Shown here in pieces: positions 35,499 through 48,000 of a stretch of 64,000 bases of DNA. The DNA comes from Linnemannia hyalina (taxonomy: Eukaryota > Mortierellomycota > Mortierellomycetes > Mortierellales > Mortierellaceae), in NCBI GenBank assembly GCA_019671135.1, contig JAHRHY010000004.1:1240001-1304000 (forward strand), in the 5' to 3' direction. Each line of letters begins with the position of its first letter. The first letter of the stretch is position 1. A program made the position numbers and the translations under genes. The notes below the pieces were generated by a model. It saw only the letters and a program-made list of their open reading frames with translations, was not told the origin of the DNA and made no database searches.

Positions 35499-36190
35499 CG
35501 TGATATATATATATGAGTGTATGGAGAGGGAGGGAAAGGGAATGGGAGGTCGAGAGAAAGGTCAGAGAGGGTCGAAGCAAAACGAAGCTTTTCAGCTGTA
35601 GGCGAGGTGGTCAGTCTTGTTGTTGGTTGGCCACTCTCAACTTTTCTTTTTTTTTTCTGTTTTGTCAAAGCCACACCAGGTGACTGTTCCTCGCCCTCCC
35701 AACGTCCGCTTTCCATTTTAAAGGGATCGGCGAAGCACTCCATACAAGACAGCTCTTCTATACTTTGAAGGTTTGTTTATTCCACTTCTTACACCTTGGT
35801 AACGATTGTTCTGCAAATGCTCAAGCAACTGTTCATGCCCGTCTGGCAATACTCCCTCAAGAAACACACACACACACACACAAATTAAATAATGATGATG
35901 ATGGCTTCGTTGTTATATCAGAGGATCCGTTCACTATCAACCACAATGGCAAACGAATGAAAAGAAAATAAAAAATGCGTCAGCATGGTTCATTAACAGA
36001 GCGACAGAAGAAAGAGATGTAGAAAAAAGCAAAAACTATTTGGCACTGCAATCAATGAGCTGGCTGCTTTTGCAAAAGGAGCATACCTTCTCTGTCATAA
36101 ACCTACTTGTCCTCCAATTTAAACTGAGCGGCGTTCGGCGCCCAGTTTCTTCCCCTCCTGAAGCGATGCAGCGTTGTCTTCAGAATCATG
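35499..36190. other. Spacer between pno1 and eRF1 genes
   Basis: Pno1 promoter and eRF1 3' flank. It contains a (CA)10 microsatellite at 35862-35881 and a T run near 35645. No gene seen. Confidence 0.55.
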
Positions 36191-38039
36191 TCAATCAGAG
36201 AAGAACTCATCAGAATCGTAACCGATAGCATCAAAGTCGAGCTTGTAACGGAGGACACCACCGATACCTCCGAAACCCTTCACGAACTGAGAACCCTCCT
36301 GAGATCTGTTGGTGACAAACTCCAGAGTGGCACCTAAGAGAAAGGAGAAATAAACAAATCACCTAAGGTCAGCCCATTGTTGCCACACCAATGAAAAAAC
36401 AGCCTTGCGCTCTGCAGTTACTAACACAACGACAGCAGCATTGACGGGGCTCTTACCAAAGTCCTTGTACTTCTCGGCGAGCCACTCGAGCAGAGGCATC
36501 TTCTCGACAACCTCCATCTCAGAGCCATCAGCGGGATCGACAAAGTTAGTGCGATCCTTCTCCTGCTCCTTGTTGAAATGCTTGATGTCAAGTTCGCCAG
36601 CAGCGTTGCGAAGAGTGACGCGGGCAATGTCTAAGTTCTCCCAGACAATCAAAGTCTCGACAGCTCCCATGTCTAAAGCCTTCAAGGTATCGTCAACTCC
36701 GAAGCAGTACTTTCCAGTATCCTGAGAAATGGCATCGAAGTACTTAGAGATCAAACGCTTCTCCTGGATGAACTTGACGTTCGAGAGAGCCTCAGCAGAG
36801 AGCTCAATGGCCTGGTTGAAGCCGTTCTCACCACCGTAGGAGACATCGACAATCTTGATGACCTTGGCCACAAGACGAGGGTCGAAGAGATCGGACTGGG
36901 ACAATTCGGTCTTGAAATCGGCAGAACCGGCAAGAACCAAACCAGTGACGTTGACCTTGTCGTTGGTGATGAAATGCTGGACAGTCATCTCAGCGACCTT
37001 ACGGACGTAGTTGTGGCGCTTTTCGTCACGAAGACGAGAGAAACGAAGGGCAGACTGACCTCCACGTCCGTGCTTCTTGGGCAGATCGACAGTGAACTTG
37101 TGGATGACATCACGGGTGTTTCCAGAGACGGTACCGAACAAGGTACCGTTACCATCCATGATGACGAAACCGAACTTGGAGTCGGACTCGAGCAACTCGG
37201 AAAGGGCCTCGGTGTGGAACTTGTTGTCACACATGTACAAGGAGGTGTTGATGGGCTTGTGGGGAGGGAAATCGATGTTGACCTTCTTTTCCTTGCCCTC
37301 GTCGGTAACGACAGTACCGCAGTAAACGACAAGTCCAGTGGGAGGGACTATATTTAAGGAGAACCATCATATTAATGTTACGCAGTGGTTAGGATCAAAG
37401 GCAAAGAGCGAGGCATAGTGTCCCCCGACTGAAAAAGATAAAGAAAAAAAGCTTGTGTGGGCCGCAGAATCTTCAAAGTTGTAGAGGCGCAGGGTTGTCG
37501 TCAGAGGGCGCACGGGCGTAACTCTCAATGGCAGAAATAACAGCATACAATAGCGAAAAAAGGCACTATAACAGCCTAATAGCTGTTAGTATAACTCCTC
37601 TCTTTTTGGCTTACCCTTGGTGTAGAGCTTGAGACGTGCCTGGGTCGAAGTGATAGCACTCAGCACAGACAGCCTGTTGACTCTGGACTTGATGTTGGAA
37701 GCAGTTCCGTACTCGTCAGCCAACATCTTGGCCACACGGGAGATCTGATCACCGGGAGGGATAATGAGCGAGATCATGGAAGTTCCGTTTCTGTGGTCAG
37801 AAGCGAGCACATGGAATAAAAAAAAGGAGTGTGTCAGAGTTGGTTGGCAGGAGGTTGTTGGTCGTGGTTGCAGTTCAGGGAGAGAGCGTGTGTTGAGAGG
37901 CTAGGAAAGGTAGGGAGCAGATGTGGAATGAGGAAGGGGTGTGCAAAACTTACCCACGCGCTGCCTCAAGGCCCTTGATCAGCTTCTTGACCTTCCACAT
38001 CTCGATATTGTTATCGATGGTATCCTGAGGCGTAGACAT
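36191..38039 (-). CDS. Eukaryotic peptide chain release factor 1 (eRF1, Sup45)
   Basis: It reads all three stop codons in the ribosomal A site and triggers peptide release with eRF3. Exons 38039-37954, 37790-37615, 37347-36457 and 36333-36191 give 431 aa. The stop-codon recognition motifs NIKS (in [10 protein letters not shown]) and Y-x-C-x3-F (YMCDNKF) are intact, and so is the catalytic GGQ ([17 protein letters not shown]). The C-terminal eRF3-binding domain ends in the acidic [14 protein letters not shown]. The motifs fit the universal code. Exon 1 is short, and its GTAAGT donor splits the Gly codon of [11 protein letters not shown]. Confidence 0.97.
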
Positions 38040-38663
38040 GGTGCTATTGTGAGCAAGTGTCGAAGGAAGAGAGGAAGAGGGAGGCCATTGTCAGTCAGGT
38101 TTCTTCATGTCCAGCGAAATGATGACAAGACAGCCCTTTGTTTCGATGAGTCGGTCAGTCGGGCATAGTAGCAGCAGCAGCAAGAAGACTGACTGACTGC
38201 TGCTTGTTGGTCTGGTTGTCAGCCTTACAGAGATATGCTATCCTGGGTGGTGATGGGGGAATAAGGGAAGGGAAGGGCAAGTTTTTTTCTTGCCTCTATT
38301 TTTTTATTCAGAAAATGTGGCTTGTCTCAACTCTGCTCTGCTATGGACAACTATGACCTCAAGGCCAACAATTGGAGTAAATGTCTCTCCTTGTGCCCTT
38401 CTTCCTGCATTCTCCCCTTGTAGGCTTGCCTGGTCAGGGTATCTGTCAGCCCCTGTATTGCAATTTGGTTGATGCCAAGGAGAAAACAATTTTCATGCCT
38501 TGCTCGACACCATGCCGCAGCCAGCAGGCAAGGTAGTATCGAGGTATCATCGCCCACAGATACTCTTCTTTAACCACAAGTGCCGTCATTGGTTTGCTTC
38601 TCATATCATCCAAAAGCGAAATGGTATCTTTGTTTATTATTCGCAACTGTGTGAAACTAAAGG
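38040..38663. other. eRF1 promoter region and 3' flank of the hydrolase gene
   Basis: CT- and CAG-rich upstream of eRF1. No further gene recognised. Confidence 0.5.
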
Positions 38664-38665
38664 CG

Positions 38666-39592
38666 TTAGACTTTTGACCAGTGCTGGACATACTTGGTGA
38701 TTGTCTTCGTGAACTGCGGAGTCTGGAGCATGTCGTCATGTGTGCCCCAGTCTCCAAACTCAATCACGACATTATCCTTGCCAGCTTCACCGGCAACCGA
38801 CTGGAGGTGTGAAAAGTAGTCATTAGCCTGTGCCGGGTCGACAAGTGTGTCCTGGTGTGAATGAATAACCGCATAGCGTGGGAGAACAAATACAGTCTCA
38901 GCAGCATTGGGGACAGACTGTTTATCGGGAGATCCATGAATCAGCGCTTCAGGGTCCTCTCCAAAGCCCTGAACTACAAAGTCGCGATAATCCGGCCAAA
39001 CCTTCAACAGACGATCGACATTGTAGATGCCCTCGACACCGACGACACCACGAATGGCCTTGTGAAGGGTGCCCCTTGGCAGTCTCAGGTCTGTCTCGAC
39101 GGGTTCCAGATAGAGGTCTGGGCGCAGGGCCAACAGGCCGGTGATTTGTCCTCCGGCAGAGTGTCCGACCAAGATCAGACGATCGGGGTTGTAGTTTCCA
39201 TGCTCGGCGGCGTGGGTGTAGAGGTATCCCAGGGCGGTGGCGACATCCTGGACGTGTTTGGGGTGACGTGCCCTGGCAGGAACCGAGGTGGGGTCGTCCT
39301 TGATGTCGGCGATAGAGAGGGTGTAGTTGACGACGGCGACAATGTCCCCGGTGGAGTTGGCGAGGTTCTGGGCAAGGTCGATGAAGCTGGACTTGTCGCC
39401 TGTTCTCCATGCGCCTCCATGTACAAAGACGATCAGGGACGGAGGGACGGTGTTGCCTTTTGGAGAAGTAGGTTGGTAGATGCTGAGGGTGTGCTTTTCC
39501 CAGGAGGAGAGCGGGGCGTAGACGATGTCGTTAGGGACATTGGCGGGAAGAAGAGACTCTGAGTGGGTTGTTGTTGGGCCTGGGACGATCAT
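38666..39592 (-). CDS. Alpha/beta-hydrolase, kynurenine formamidase/esterase-like
   Basis: A single exon. The oxyanion-hole motif HGGAW and the nucleophile elbow GHSAGG place it in the HSL/Bna7-like alpha/beta hydrolases. The late IHSHQDTLVDP supplies a probable Asp, and WGTHDDM a His for the triad. Kynurenine formamidases (Bna7, tryptophan to NAD pathway) share the HGGAW and GHSAG layout and size (308 aa from this start), so that is the leading guess; a lipid or carbamate esterase is equally open. The frame extends to an ATG at 39718, adding 42 residues (MSLNFNLVHSFTRPVL and on) that look like translated leader; a mitochondrial presequence cannot be excluded. Confidence 0.8.
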   Translation of the reverse strand: MIVPGPTTTHSESLLPANVPNDIVYAPLSSWEKHTLSIYQPTSPKGNTVPPSLIVFVHGGAWRTGDKSSFIDLAQNLANSTGDIVAVVNYTLSIADIKDDPTSVPARARHPKHVQDVATALGYLYTHAAEHGNYNPDRLILVGHSAGGQITGLLALRPDLYLEPVETDLRLPRGTLHKAIRGVVGVEGIYNVDRLLKVWPDYRDFVVQGFGEDPEALIHGSPDKQSVPNAAETVFVLPRYAVIHSHQDTLVDPAQANDYFSHLQSVAGEAGKDNVVIEFGDWGTHDDMLQTPQFTKTITKYVQHWSKV

Positions 39593-39718
39593 TGGAATCA
39601 GAAACAAAAAAGGATCGTCGTCGTTGTGGTGATGTCGTGAGAAAGAAGGTGACAGAGGGACAAGAGGGGAAAGAACAGGCCGTGTGAAGGAGTGGACGAG
39701 ATTGAAATTTAATGACAC

Positions 39719-40119
39719 ACACTTAAACGATATCAGTGTTCAGACTGGTATGCGGTGTCTGCAGGTGCAATCAGCTGCTCTCTTTGCTTACCGTTGGGAT
39801 GCACAGACATACGTTCGACATCTCAGCGATTTGATCTTCAGTCATCCTACTGCAAGGTCGCATAGCCAGACCGGATACATATCTGCAAGCCATCGACCCT
39901 TCTCTCCTCTACTTTTCTCTTCTCTTCTACCATCACCTATCTTCTCATTTCCTTTTGCTTTTCCATTTTACTCAATGCGCGCTCTTCGTCAGGAGAACCC
40001 TCTCTCTCTTGTTTGACGATCTACCTTCCTTAACTCGTTTCACAAACCCACCACCACACATAATACATAATATATAATACATAATCCACGCTACACAACA
40101 AAATACAAACAACAACAAA
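39719..40119. promoter_or_regulatory. Divergent promoter with TATATAA element
   Basis: This segment lies between the hydrolase (minus) and the Lys-rich protein gene (plus). TATATAA at 40071-40077 sits 43 bp before the plus-strand ATG within a run of TAATACATAA repeats. The CAACAACAAAATGG start context is strong. No gene inside. Confidence 0.55.
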
Positions 40120-41742
40120 ATGGAGTCCATTACCACCAACATCCAACACCTACAGGATCGCCACGACGCCGCTTGGGAGGCCGCACGCGACTCTTCCCAC
40201 AACCACATAAACGTCGATCATCATCATCGCGACAACAAGAAGACCAATCACGGAAAGGACAAAGACAAAGGCAAACAGCATCGCAAGAAACCCGTCCAAC
40301 ACCGCGTGCATCACCGAACCCACAAAGGCTCACCTCACAAGGGCACAGCGCACCATCCCAAGCCCGTTGGTGACAAGACCAAGGGCAAGAACAATGGGGA
40401 CCACCATAAAGACGAAGACAAGGACGGCCATGGCAACCATAACAGCAAAACGGAAGGAAATGGTAGAAAGAAGGGTGGTGGTCATATTGGTCATTTTGTT
40501 GATGGGCCCAAACATGGACATCACCACGGCAAGGAGGGTGGCAAGGATGGGAAGCACTCTGCTCACGGCGGCAAGCATCCTGTGGACGGAAAAAAGCCCG
40601 GCAACGGAAAACTCCCCGTCGACGATGGAGAGAGCCCCAAGGACAGCAAGGACGGTGACGAGAAGAAAGGAGCGGAAGGCAAGGACGGAAGGAAGAACGG
40701 AGGAGAGGGTAAGGAAAAGCCCAAGAATGGAGGAGAGGGTAAAGAGAAGGCCAAGAACGGAGGAGAGGGTAAAGAGAAGGCCAAGAACGGAGGAGAGGGC
40801 AAAGAGAAGGCCAAGAACGGATCTGACGAGGAGAAGGGTGGAGCCAACAAGGGCGGCGACAAAGGTGCTGCTGGAAACGGTGATGGGGAGGAGGGTAGCA
40901 CTGGCAAGGACAAGGGCACGGCCCACAAGGGCAAGGAGTCCCAGGATACCAAGGGAACCCCCCCTGGCACCAAAACTAGCCCTGCAGATAAGACAGCTGC
41001 TCCACTTGACAGCAACGTTGCGACTCCGTCTCAGGGTAACCAAGCTGTCCCCAGATCGCCATTCTTCACCAACGCTGGATCCAACATCCCCGGAATCCCC
41101 AATCATCCCTTGGACTCTGGCAGCAGCAGGAATGTCGCCACGCCCCCCAATGGACATACCGATAACAATAATAACAAGAATTCAAACTCCAAACTCCTCG
41201 CCTACACCTTGATCCCTTTGACCATTATCGCCGGAGCAGTCTATGGCGTTGTCGCCTACCGCCGCAAGAACACTCGCCGACGTGACCTTCGCCGCCGCCT
41301 CCAAGAAGATGCCGAAGCTGCCGCCCTGGCCGCCCGTACTGACGGTGGCGACGATGACACCTCCTCGTTGATGAGCGCCGTCAGCTACCGCCCCCCAGCC
41401 CCCTTTGCCAGCGAAGTCGATGTCACCACCGAGTCCATGGAGACCAACCCCGAGATTGTTGTCGGCAACGGAAGTCAGCACCTAATCTCAGCACCCAAAC
41501 GCGACGAGGGTCGTCTTGGTGACTACCAGGACTACTCCCATGTCTGTCAGTCACAGATACTTGGCAAAAAGTGCACCAACCACAGCATCAGCTGCTTTGT
41601 TGCCCTGAACCACAGTAACGGAGGACTTAACGCCATGGCTTTGCCCCGCACCCCTTCTGCCGCGGCCTCAAGGGCCTTGATTCCCAAGCTGGAGCCCGCT
41701 TCTTCCTCCTCCAACACCGCCGCTGTTGAGTCTGAGAAATAG
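40120..41742 (+). CDS. Lys/Gly/His-rich single-pass membrane protein, unknown function
   Basis: 540 aa in one exon. Residues 1-340 are nearly all Lys, Gly, His, Asp, Asn and Glu, with no folded domain, and include a tandem array of the ten-residue unit GGEGKEKAKN (30-bp DNA repeat, four copies at 40696-40815). A membrane span follows (LLAYTLIPLTIIAGAVYGVV), flanked by a strongly basic YRRKNTRRRDLRRRL that predicts a cytosolic C-terminus. The C-terminal tail is Ser/Pro-rich. This is the layout of a type I surface protein, yet no signal peptide precedes the repeats (MESITTNIQHLQDRHDAAWE), so either an upstream exon is missing or the protein is inserted tail-first by the internal span. A small unspliced segment near residues 485-500 (Cys-rich) could be an intron. 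Family not recognised. Confidence 0.75.
   Translation: MESITTNIQHLQDRHDAAWEAARDSSHNHINVDHHHRDNKKTNHGKDKDKGKQHRKKPVQHRVHHRTHKGSPHKGTAHHPKPVGDKTKGKNNGDHHKDEDKDGHGNHNSKTEGNGRKKGGGHIGHFVDGPKHGHHHGKEGGKDGKHSAHGGKHPVDGKKPGNGKLPVDDGESPKDSKDGDEKKGAEGKDGRKNGGEGKEKPKNGGEGKEKAKNGGEGKEKAKNGGEGKEKAKNGSDEEKGGANKGGDKGAAGNGDGEEGSTGKDKGTAHKGKESQDTKGTPPGTKTSPADKTAAPLDSNVATPSQGNQAVPRSPFFTNAGSNIPGIPNHPLDSGSSRNVATPPNGHTDNNNNKNSNSKLLAYTLIPLTIIAGAVYGVVAYRRKNTRRRDLRRRLQEDAEAAALAARTDGGDDDTSSLMSAVSYRPPAPFASEVDVTTESMETNPEIVVGNGSQHLISAPKRDEGRLGDYQDYSHVCQSQILGKKCTNHSISCFVALNHSNGGLNAMALPRTPSAAASRALIPKLEPASSSSNTAAVESEK
40696..40815 (+). repeat. 30-bp coding minisatellite
   Basis: Four tandem copies of a 30-bp unit encoding NGGEGKEKAK. 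Copies 2-4 are almost identical; the first carries a Pro codon. The repeat keeps the frame. Confidence 0.9.
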
Positions 41743-42031
41743 GAAACTGATTCTTCTTCGCCCTCTGGTTCGCCTTCACCCTCTGCCCCCGTCCCCACTT
41801 TGTAAAAGAACACGAAAACACAGACACGCAAGCATTCACGTCGCATACTGACTTTTCGTTTATTAATAATGCCATTTGGAAGTAATAGTAATAATACAAG
41901 AACCAATGTGGTCCGATATTTTTTTTTTTTCTTTTTTCGTTTTTTGTGAATAAGCAAGTAATAAATAAATAAATAAATAGAAAAAAAAAAAAAAAAAAAA
42001 AAAAAAAACAAAAACAAAATAGTAATAATAA

Positions 42032-45000
42032 TTAGGAGCGTTCAGTCCGTATACTCTTCCTGAAGAACGACAGCTTGTTCAACTTGACAGGCCCAGACCC
42101 GCTATTCATTTCAGAACTCGACACTCCGCTTTGGAAAAGGCCACTCCTATGGCCACCACTCGCCCGTTGCTGCTGCGACTGCGATTGACCTCCTGTAGCC
42201 TGTCCACCACCATTCCGGCCAGGGGCGCCAGGGATATGACCAGGTGCAGGTCGACGAGGTTCAATCGCCAAACTCTTGGTGTAGCTCCGTTCGGGGTCCT
42301 GGTTCTCCATACACTTGTTGATGTAGTCGCGGAGTCGGGGTACTTCCAGTAACTCGTAGGAACCCTGGAAGCTACGGAACTCTTGGACTGCCTTGGCGAG
42401 TTGATGGAACCGGCCGTAGCGGAGCAGTTTACGAGTCGAGACTGGGACGGGTGTTGTTGGTGGGGCTTGAGAGGAGGAAGAGACATCAGAAGAGGCCGAA
42501 GAAGAGCTTTGTGGAGGAGTGAGCTCCTTGTAGGGCGAGTTTCCATCCTCGATGTATGTAATCGCCTTGAAGAACAGGCCTATAATGAAGGACAGTGGAA
42601 GGATAAGTTGTTAGAATGGAAACTGTTCAGGTGGTGAATTAAGGTTTATCAGGCACAGACATGTCTGAAAGAAAGCAATCAGCGAAACATATTGTTTTTG
42701 ATCCTGTGGAACACTCATTACCAAGGAAAGGGATGCAGGGTGTCTGGACAGTTTTCAGCTTGTTTCGGTAGGCGCTGTAGTTGGCATCGCTGGAGATGGC
42801 CTTCTTGAGTTGCAGGAATCGCTCCAAATATCCCTTGTTGATGCCCTGTGAGAAACATTCGCAAAAACAAAGTTAATTGGCTGAGCAACGACAAGAAACA
42901 CGGCAAGCACACAACAGCACAACAACGTGGACAACAACAAAACGATAAGAGACATACCTCCCAGGTGTTGTAGAGACGGCTGACAGGGGTGGACTCGATT
43001 CCGTTGGTGATGGCCATCAGGGTATCAAAGTTGTTCATCTTGAGGCACTCCTCGCCTACCTCAATCCAGTGCTTCACAATCGTCGCTCGTCGCTTGACAT
43101 CTTGTTCATCGACAACCGTTTCAATCAACCACTCCGTAATCTAGTGCAAAAAAGGGCGGGGGTAATAAAACGCGTCAGTTTCAGTCTATCAATGGGCAAC
43201 AAAGAATGAGAAAAGGGGCCGAAAAGATGTCTTACCTTGTTGGAGACTTGAATCATCCGAGAGCAAGTAGGCTTGTCCTTGTTGAGCAACTCGAGGTAGG
43301 GAATGTCTGCATACAACTTGCTGACCAAAATGGTGATCTGACGCGCAAGCTCCACAGCCTTGACATCCGTCACTGGGACTTTGGTCATGGTCGCCTCATT
43401 CGATAACGCGTTCAAGAGCGCCTTGGTGACAGCTGGTGCAGGCGGGCCACGGCTGTTGGTGCTATCTCGACCGCCAAGGCCTCCAAGACCCTTTCGACCT
43501 GCGCTCTTGTCCTTCACAGTCGCAAATGGCTTGCTGCTGCTACTGCTGGCGATTTCAACTTGATGTTGCTGATCCTTGGCGAATTGGTTCAGACGGTCGT
43601 GAGATCGAGCCCTGTTGATGGTTTGAGAACGGCCACCAAGGCACAACGAGCGACGTTTATTGCCCTAATTGGTTTACAAATCCAGCAAAGGTTAGAGTGT
43701 TAGCAGTCTTTTTATGTCGTTTACGTAAAGAAACAAGTACCCATGAAAAGTGAAGCTCTTACCCATTGGGTCAACATATCCAAGAGACGGCCAGCAGGTC
43801 CAGGCAATGTCTTCTTCATCTCGTGGGTCACAAACTCCGTGATAGGTCGGAAAGCCTCGCGGTCCTTCTCAGTCACCCAATATCCCTCCAACCACGTCTT
43901 GAACGCGATGTGCACCCTAAAGAACAAAAAAGGGGATGGAATTGAGAACTTTAGTGACTGGTGACATTCATTTCTGTCACCCTGTCGCCCAAATGCGCTT
44001 TTTTTCCCTAGGTTCACTCCATATGGCTTACCTCTTTTGAACACGGTCTTGCTTCTGTTGTGCCCACATCGTGAGCTCGTTCTCGTTCAGACCCGAAGGT
44101 GGGGGTTGCATGAACCGCTTGATCAAGAGTTCAGTCAGCTCGAGAGGGGTTGTAAACAGACGGAACGTCGTGAAGAATGTCATGACGAGTGCCGTATCTA
44201 AAATAAAAAGAACGAAAATGACAGAGAGAGAAGTTAAAACACGTTCAGGGGGAACAGAACCCTTTTCGTTTCAGCTTTAAAATCCCGTCACCCCTTGGAT
44301 TTTTTCATGTTTGTTTTTTTGGTTTGTTTACCTGGAGCGTTCTTGTGAGTAGTGAGCATTTCAACAAAGGCTTCCAGGGTGGCGGCGACGAGTGTTCCGT
44401 TGTCATTGTAGTGCACTTCTTCGGGTTCATAGTCATCCTCAAGGAACCAAGGAGTAGCTGTCGCAGGTGTGGCTCCATGTTTGAACTCGCCGCTAAGTCT
44501 GGCTCTTGTCAGTCCTGTCCGGTTCTGACGTGCTCGAAGAGTGGTAGGGCTCGGACCTCCTCGAGACTGCTGTTGGACGCTCATCGTGCTTTCAGTAGAG
44601 ACGCGTCCTCTGACACTATTGGCATCCTGGTTGTTATTTCGACTACGCAGATTGGGTGAGAGGGGACGTCCTCCACTTCTGCATTGGACACTACTCTCAG
44701 TGGCGACACTCAGATTCGAGATCACACTCTCACGGCGTTGAGTCTTTCCTGATCTCCTCGCGCCCTGCCCCTCCACGAATGTCTGAATGTGAGGCGTCGT
44801 AGGGGTCAAAAGTCCAGAGAGTAAGCTGTCGTCGCTTTTCGAGGCTTGAGCCTCTGATCGCAAGGATGAGCCATTCACAGATACCTTGGAGCCTCTACGG
44901 CCTGTTGCTTGACTCTGCTGCTGCTGCTGCTGTTGGTGGTATTGTTGCTGGTGCTGGTGCTGCTGTTGGCGACGATCCTGATAATCTTGCCTGGGCTCGT

Positions 45001-48000
45001 GCTCGCGCTGCTCACGCATAGCCTGGCTCTCGCTCGATTTCCTTGGAAGTGCCACCTCGCTGCGAATGGACTGCACTGATCCTCTCCTTGAGCTGGACGG
45101 CATTCCGGGGACGAGGTTGGTGTGGGTTTGGCCTCCTGATCGGTTGGACGCGCGAGACTCCGATGTCATGTTGGGGCTATGAGGGTGTGGCGATGGATCC
45201 CTCCGTGGCATCCTCTTGGAGGATTCCAGTCTGGGCGACGCTGGGATGGGGTTTCGGACGCGTGCAATTCCCGAGGGTCGAATGTTTGCTCCCGAACCTG
45301 CTCCTTGGCTGGGGATCGCGGACGATGTTGCTGACGATGATTTCTTGGTACGAGCACTTGCTGGCATACTGAGTCCCAATCCTGTCATCTCCGACCTCTC
45401 AAGCGAGAGTTCTTCCGACTCCAAGTCTACAAGCGACTGCCCGTTTCTTGTGTTAGGCGCTCCTGGCTGGGTCCTGGCTATCCGCGATGTCGCTGTAGGA
45501 TGCACCAGCGCAGACCTGCCAGGCCGGACAGTCCTTGTGGCAGGGTTGATTGGTCGCGATTCGAATGAGTTCTGGAGTCTCGAGACGGGTCGTGAAGGTG
45601 ACCTGGGGTTGTGTGCGACGGCAGGGTCGCCCTGCACGGGCAAACTGCCTCGCTGCTTGATGTTGACGGCTGCGGGAGCATCCTCCTGCTCGAGCTGGTG
45701 AATCGCCTCCGTTACAGGAAGATACAGAGCTGTGATGGCTCTCTCTGCATCCTTGACAACGCCGTTTAACTGCTCCTGCGCGTTGCCGTTGTTATGAGGA
45801 TCTGTGATTTGAAAATAAAAGAGAGCATTAGGCGTCATCTCACTCTAAAAAATATTTAATGGCACAGTTACACCATTTCACATACCTGCAGCTTCGAACC
45901 GGTGATCATCTTCCTCGACAACGGAAACGCTCGGCTTGGCTCCCTTCTGACCGTTCATTATGCTGTGGTGAGGAGTGTTCTTCCCGCTTGTAATGATAAC
46001 CGCAGAGTCATGGCTCGGCCGATAAAAGTCAACATGGTTCCGCTCCAAATCGTGCGCCTCGCCATACGCATCCAACTCTGCACAATGATGCTCCCCTTCG
46101 ACCTGTCGCTTGTACTGGTCGCTAAGTGAGGTGAGCGAGGCGAATTTCCGGTTGAGAGGGAATCCCTGGCTGGTGGTCGAAGTGGTCGCTTGTTTGGGCC
46201 GTGCTGGTGCCGTGTTCCTTGAAGTGGTGCCCTTTGATGAGGCTGCTGCTGCTTTTGCAGCCAAGTGTTCCCGAATATGGCGTTCCTCTGCTTCTATTTG
46301 TGACTCTTCAGATGGCGTCGGTGAGAATCCTGGCAATGGGAAAGTATCTTGTTGGTCCTGACTGAAAGAGATACGCTTTGTTGAGGACTGCGGTGATTCC
46401 TGGTTCGAGTTCTGACCCTTTGATGGGATCTCCAAGTCGATGAGGCACTTGAGGAGAACCGAGGCGAGGTTCATCAGCCTGTTGAGTATAATCTCGGACG
46501 ATGGCCCTTTGACAGTCAATACGTTCTCCATAATATGAATGAACTCGAATAGCTCGATGAGGGTTGAAGACAGCTGAGTCTTGTGGATGATGTACTGCTC
46601 GTCCTCCTTGACATACGTCCGGACCTTTGTGTCGTCCGCGCTGATATAAAACGCCTCCACCGCCTGTGCCGACTGCAAAGTTGTCCTGATGATTCCGCTG
46701 AGCCCTTTGCTGCCAAAGCTGCCGTTCAAGCATTCCATGTACTCGCTCAAAAGAAACTCAACGGCCTTCTTGGCTGCATTGTGCTTTTGAAGGTGCTCCG
46801 TCTTCCACTGTCGGACGGCGTTGAATGACTTGAACCCCTTGGCAGAGTTGGCGCGGGAGACACGTCGGCGTGGTCGTCCGTGAGAGTTGGAGTTGGGTGG
46901 AGAAGTGTCGACTTCCCCCTTAGCGTTTAAGACCATCTCCAATTCTCCTTCATGGGTCGAGGTTGCCTCTGCTCGTATCCGGAGTCCAATCTCGCGAGCA
47001 CATGTTGCGAAATCGGTGATGCCCTCCAGAACCTGTCCTGAAAAGATCCCAAGCTTCTCCGTGGCGAATTGGCGCTGTCGGGTCGTCGTCAATGTCTGCG
47101 ATCCGTTGGCAACACGACACTTGGAGTAGAGTTTTCCTAGCGCCCTGAGAATGACTCGTCTTGACCGTGCGAGCTCTGGGTATGTTGCCAAGACGGGACT
47201 TTCGCGAGCGATGGTGTTGGTGAAGATCAGCAGGGCCTTGACGCATGAAAAAACTTTTGCGACGATGGGTTGATATCGGTCGAGCTCGGCTTTTGAGGTC
47301 GCATCCCGCAACTCCATGACATAAAGAGTCACTTCAGAGACGAAATCCGAGTATGCGTAGGTGATGTCGGCGGTGTTGACGCTGGTGGTCGAGGAAATGG
47401 CATGATGATAAAACATCTCACTCTCCATGTCTGTCGATGATCCTTCAGAGCCATAGGCAGGTTGAGGTACGGAAAGCTGAGTGGGAGGAAAGGCGAGCTG
47501 GCCAGCTCTGGTCCGGCCACCAGCAGGCGAATGGCTGGTGGCGCTACTGGCGGCTCCGCTGTTGTCGACTGCTCCCCAATCCAGTTGTATGCTGTCCACA
47601 AGGGATTCTATTACCGGTTCGCCCAAGAACTGTATCTCCACGCCATCCAGTCCGGTCCTAATCTGGTCATAGTCCTCCGAGGTGATCTATATGGACACAT
47701 TGGCAGCAAGACAATAACAAAGGAATTAGAGTTCCTGGACTTTTTGAACGATCCTTCTTTGTTCAACTTCTATTTCAGTATTCAACCAACTGAGCGCTTA
47801 CCGAGGTTGGTCGTGAAAGGTACTGTTTTGAGTGAAGGAGTGATCAAAAGAGAGCCGGTAGAGGAAAAAATGGGAGAAAACCATAAGTATGTCAGTCATG
47901 GCTTTTCTTTTCATCTCATTACTGACAAAAAACACGGTGTTTGCATAACTGTCTTCCTTACCTCTGACTCGTAAGCGTCTGCGACTCTTTCAACGCGGTT

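Noticed and set aside
36359..38039. Signs of stop-codon reassignment from eRF1
   Set aside because: NIKS, YxCxxxF and GGQ are all standard, and TAA, TAG and TGA all end genes in this window.
40330..41157. 275-aa open frame on the minus strand inside the Lys-rich gene
   Set aside because: It is the reverse of a low-complexity coding region, lacks splice and start context, and is a compositional shadow.
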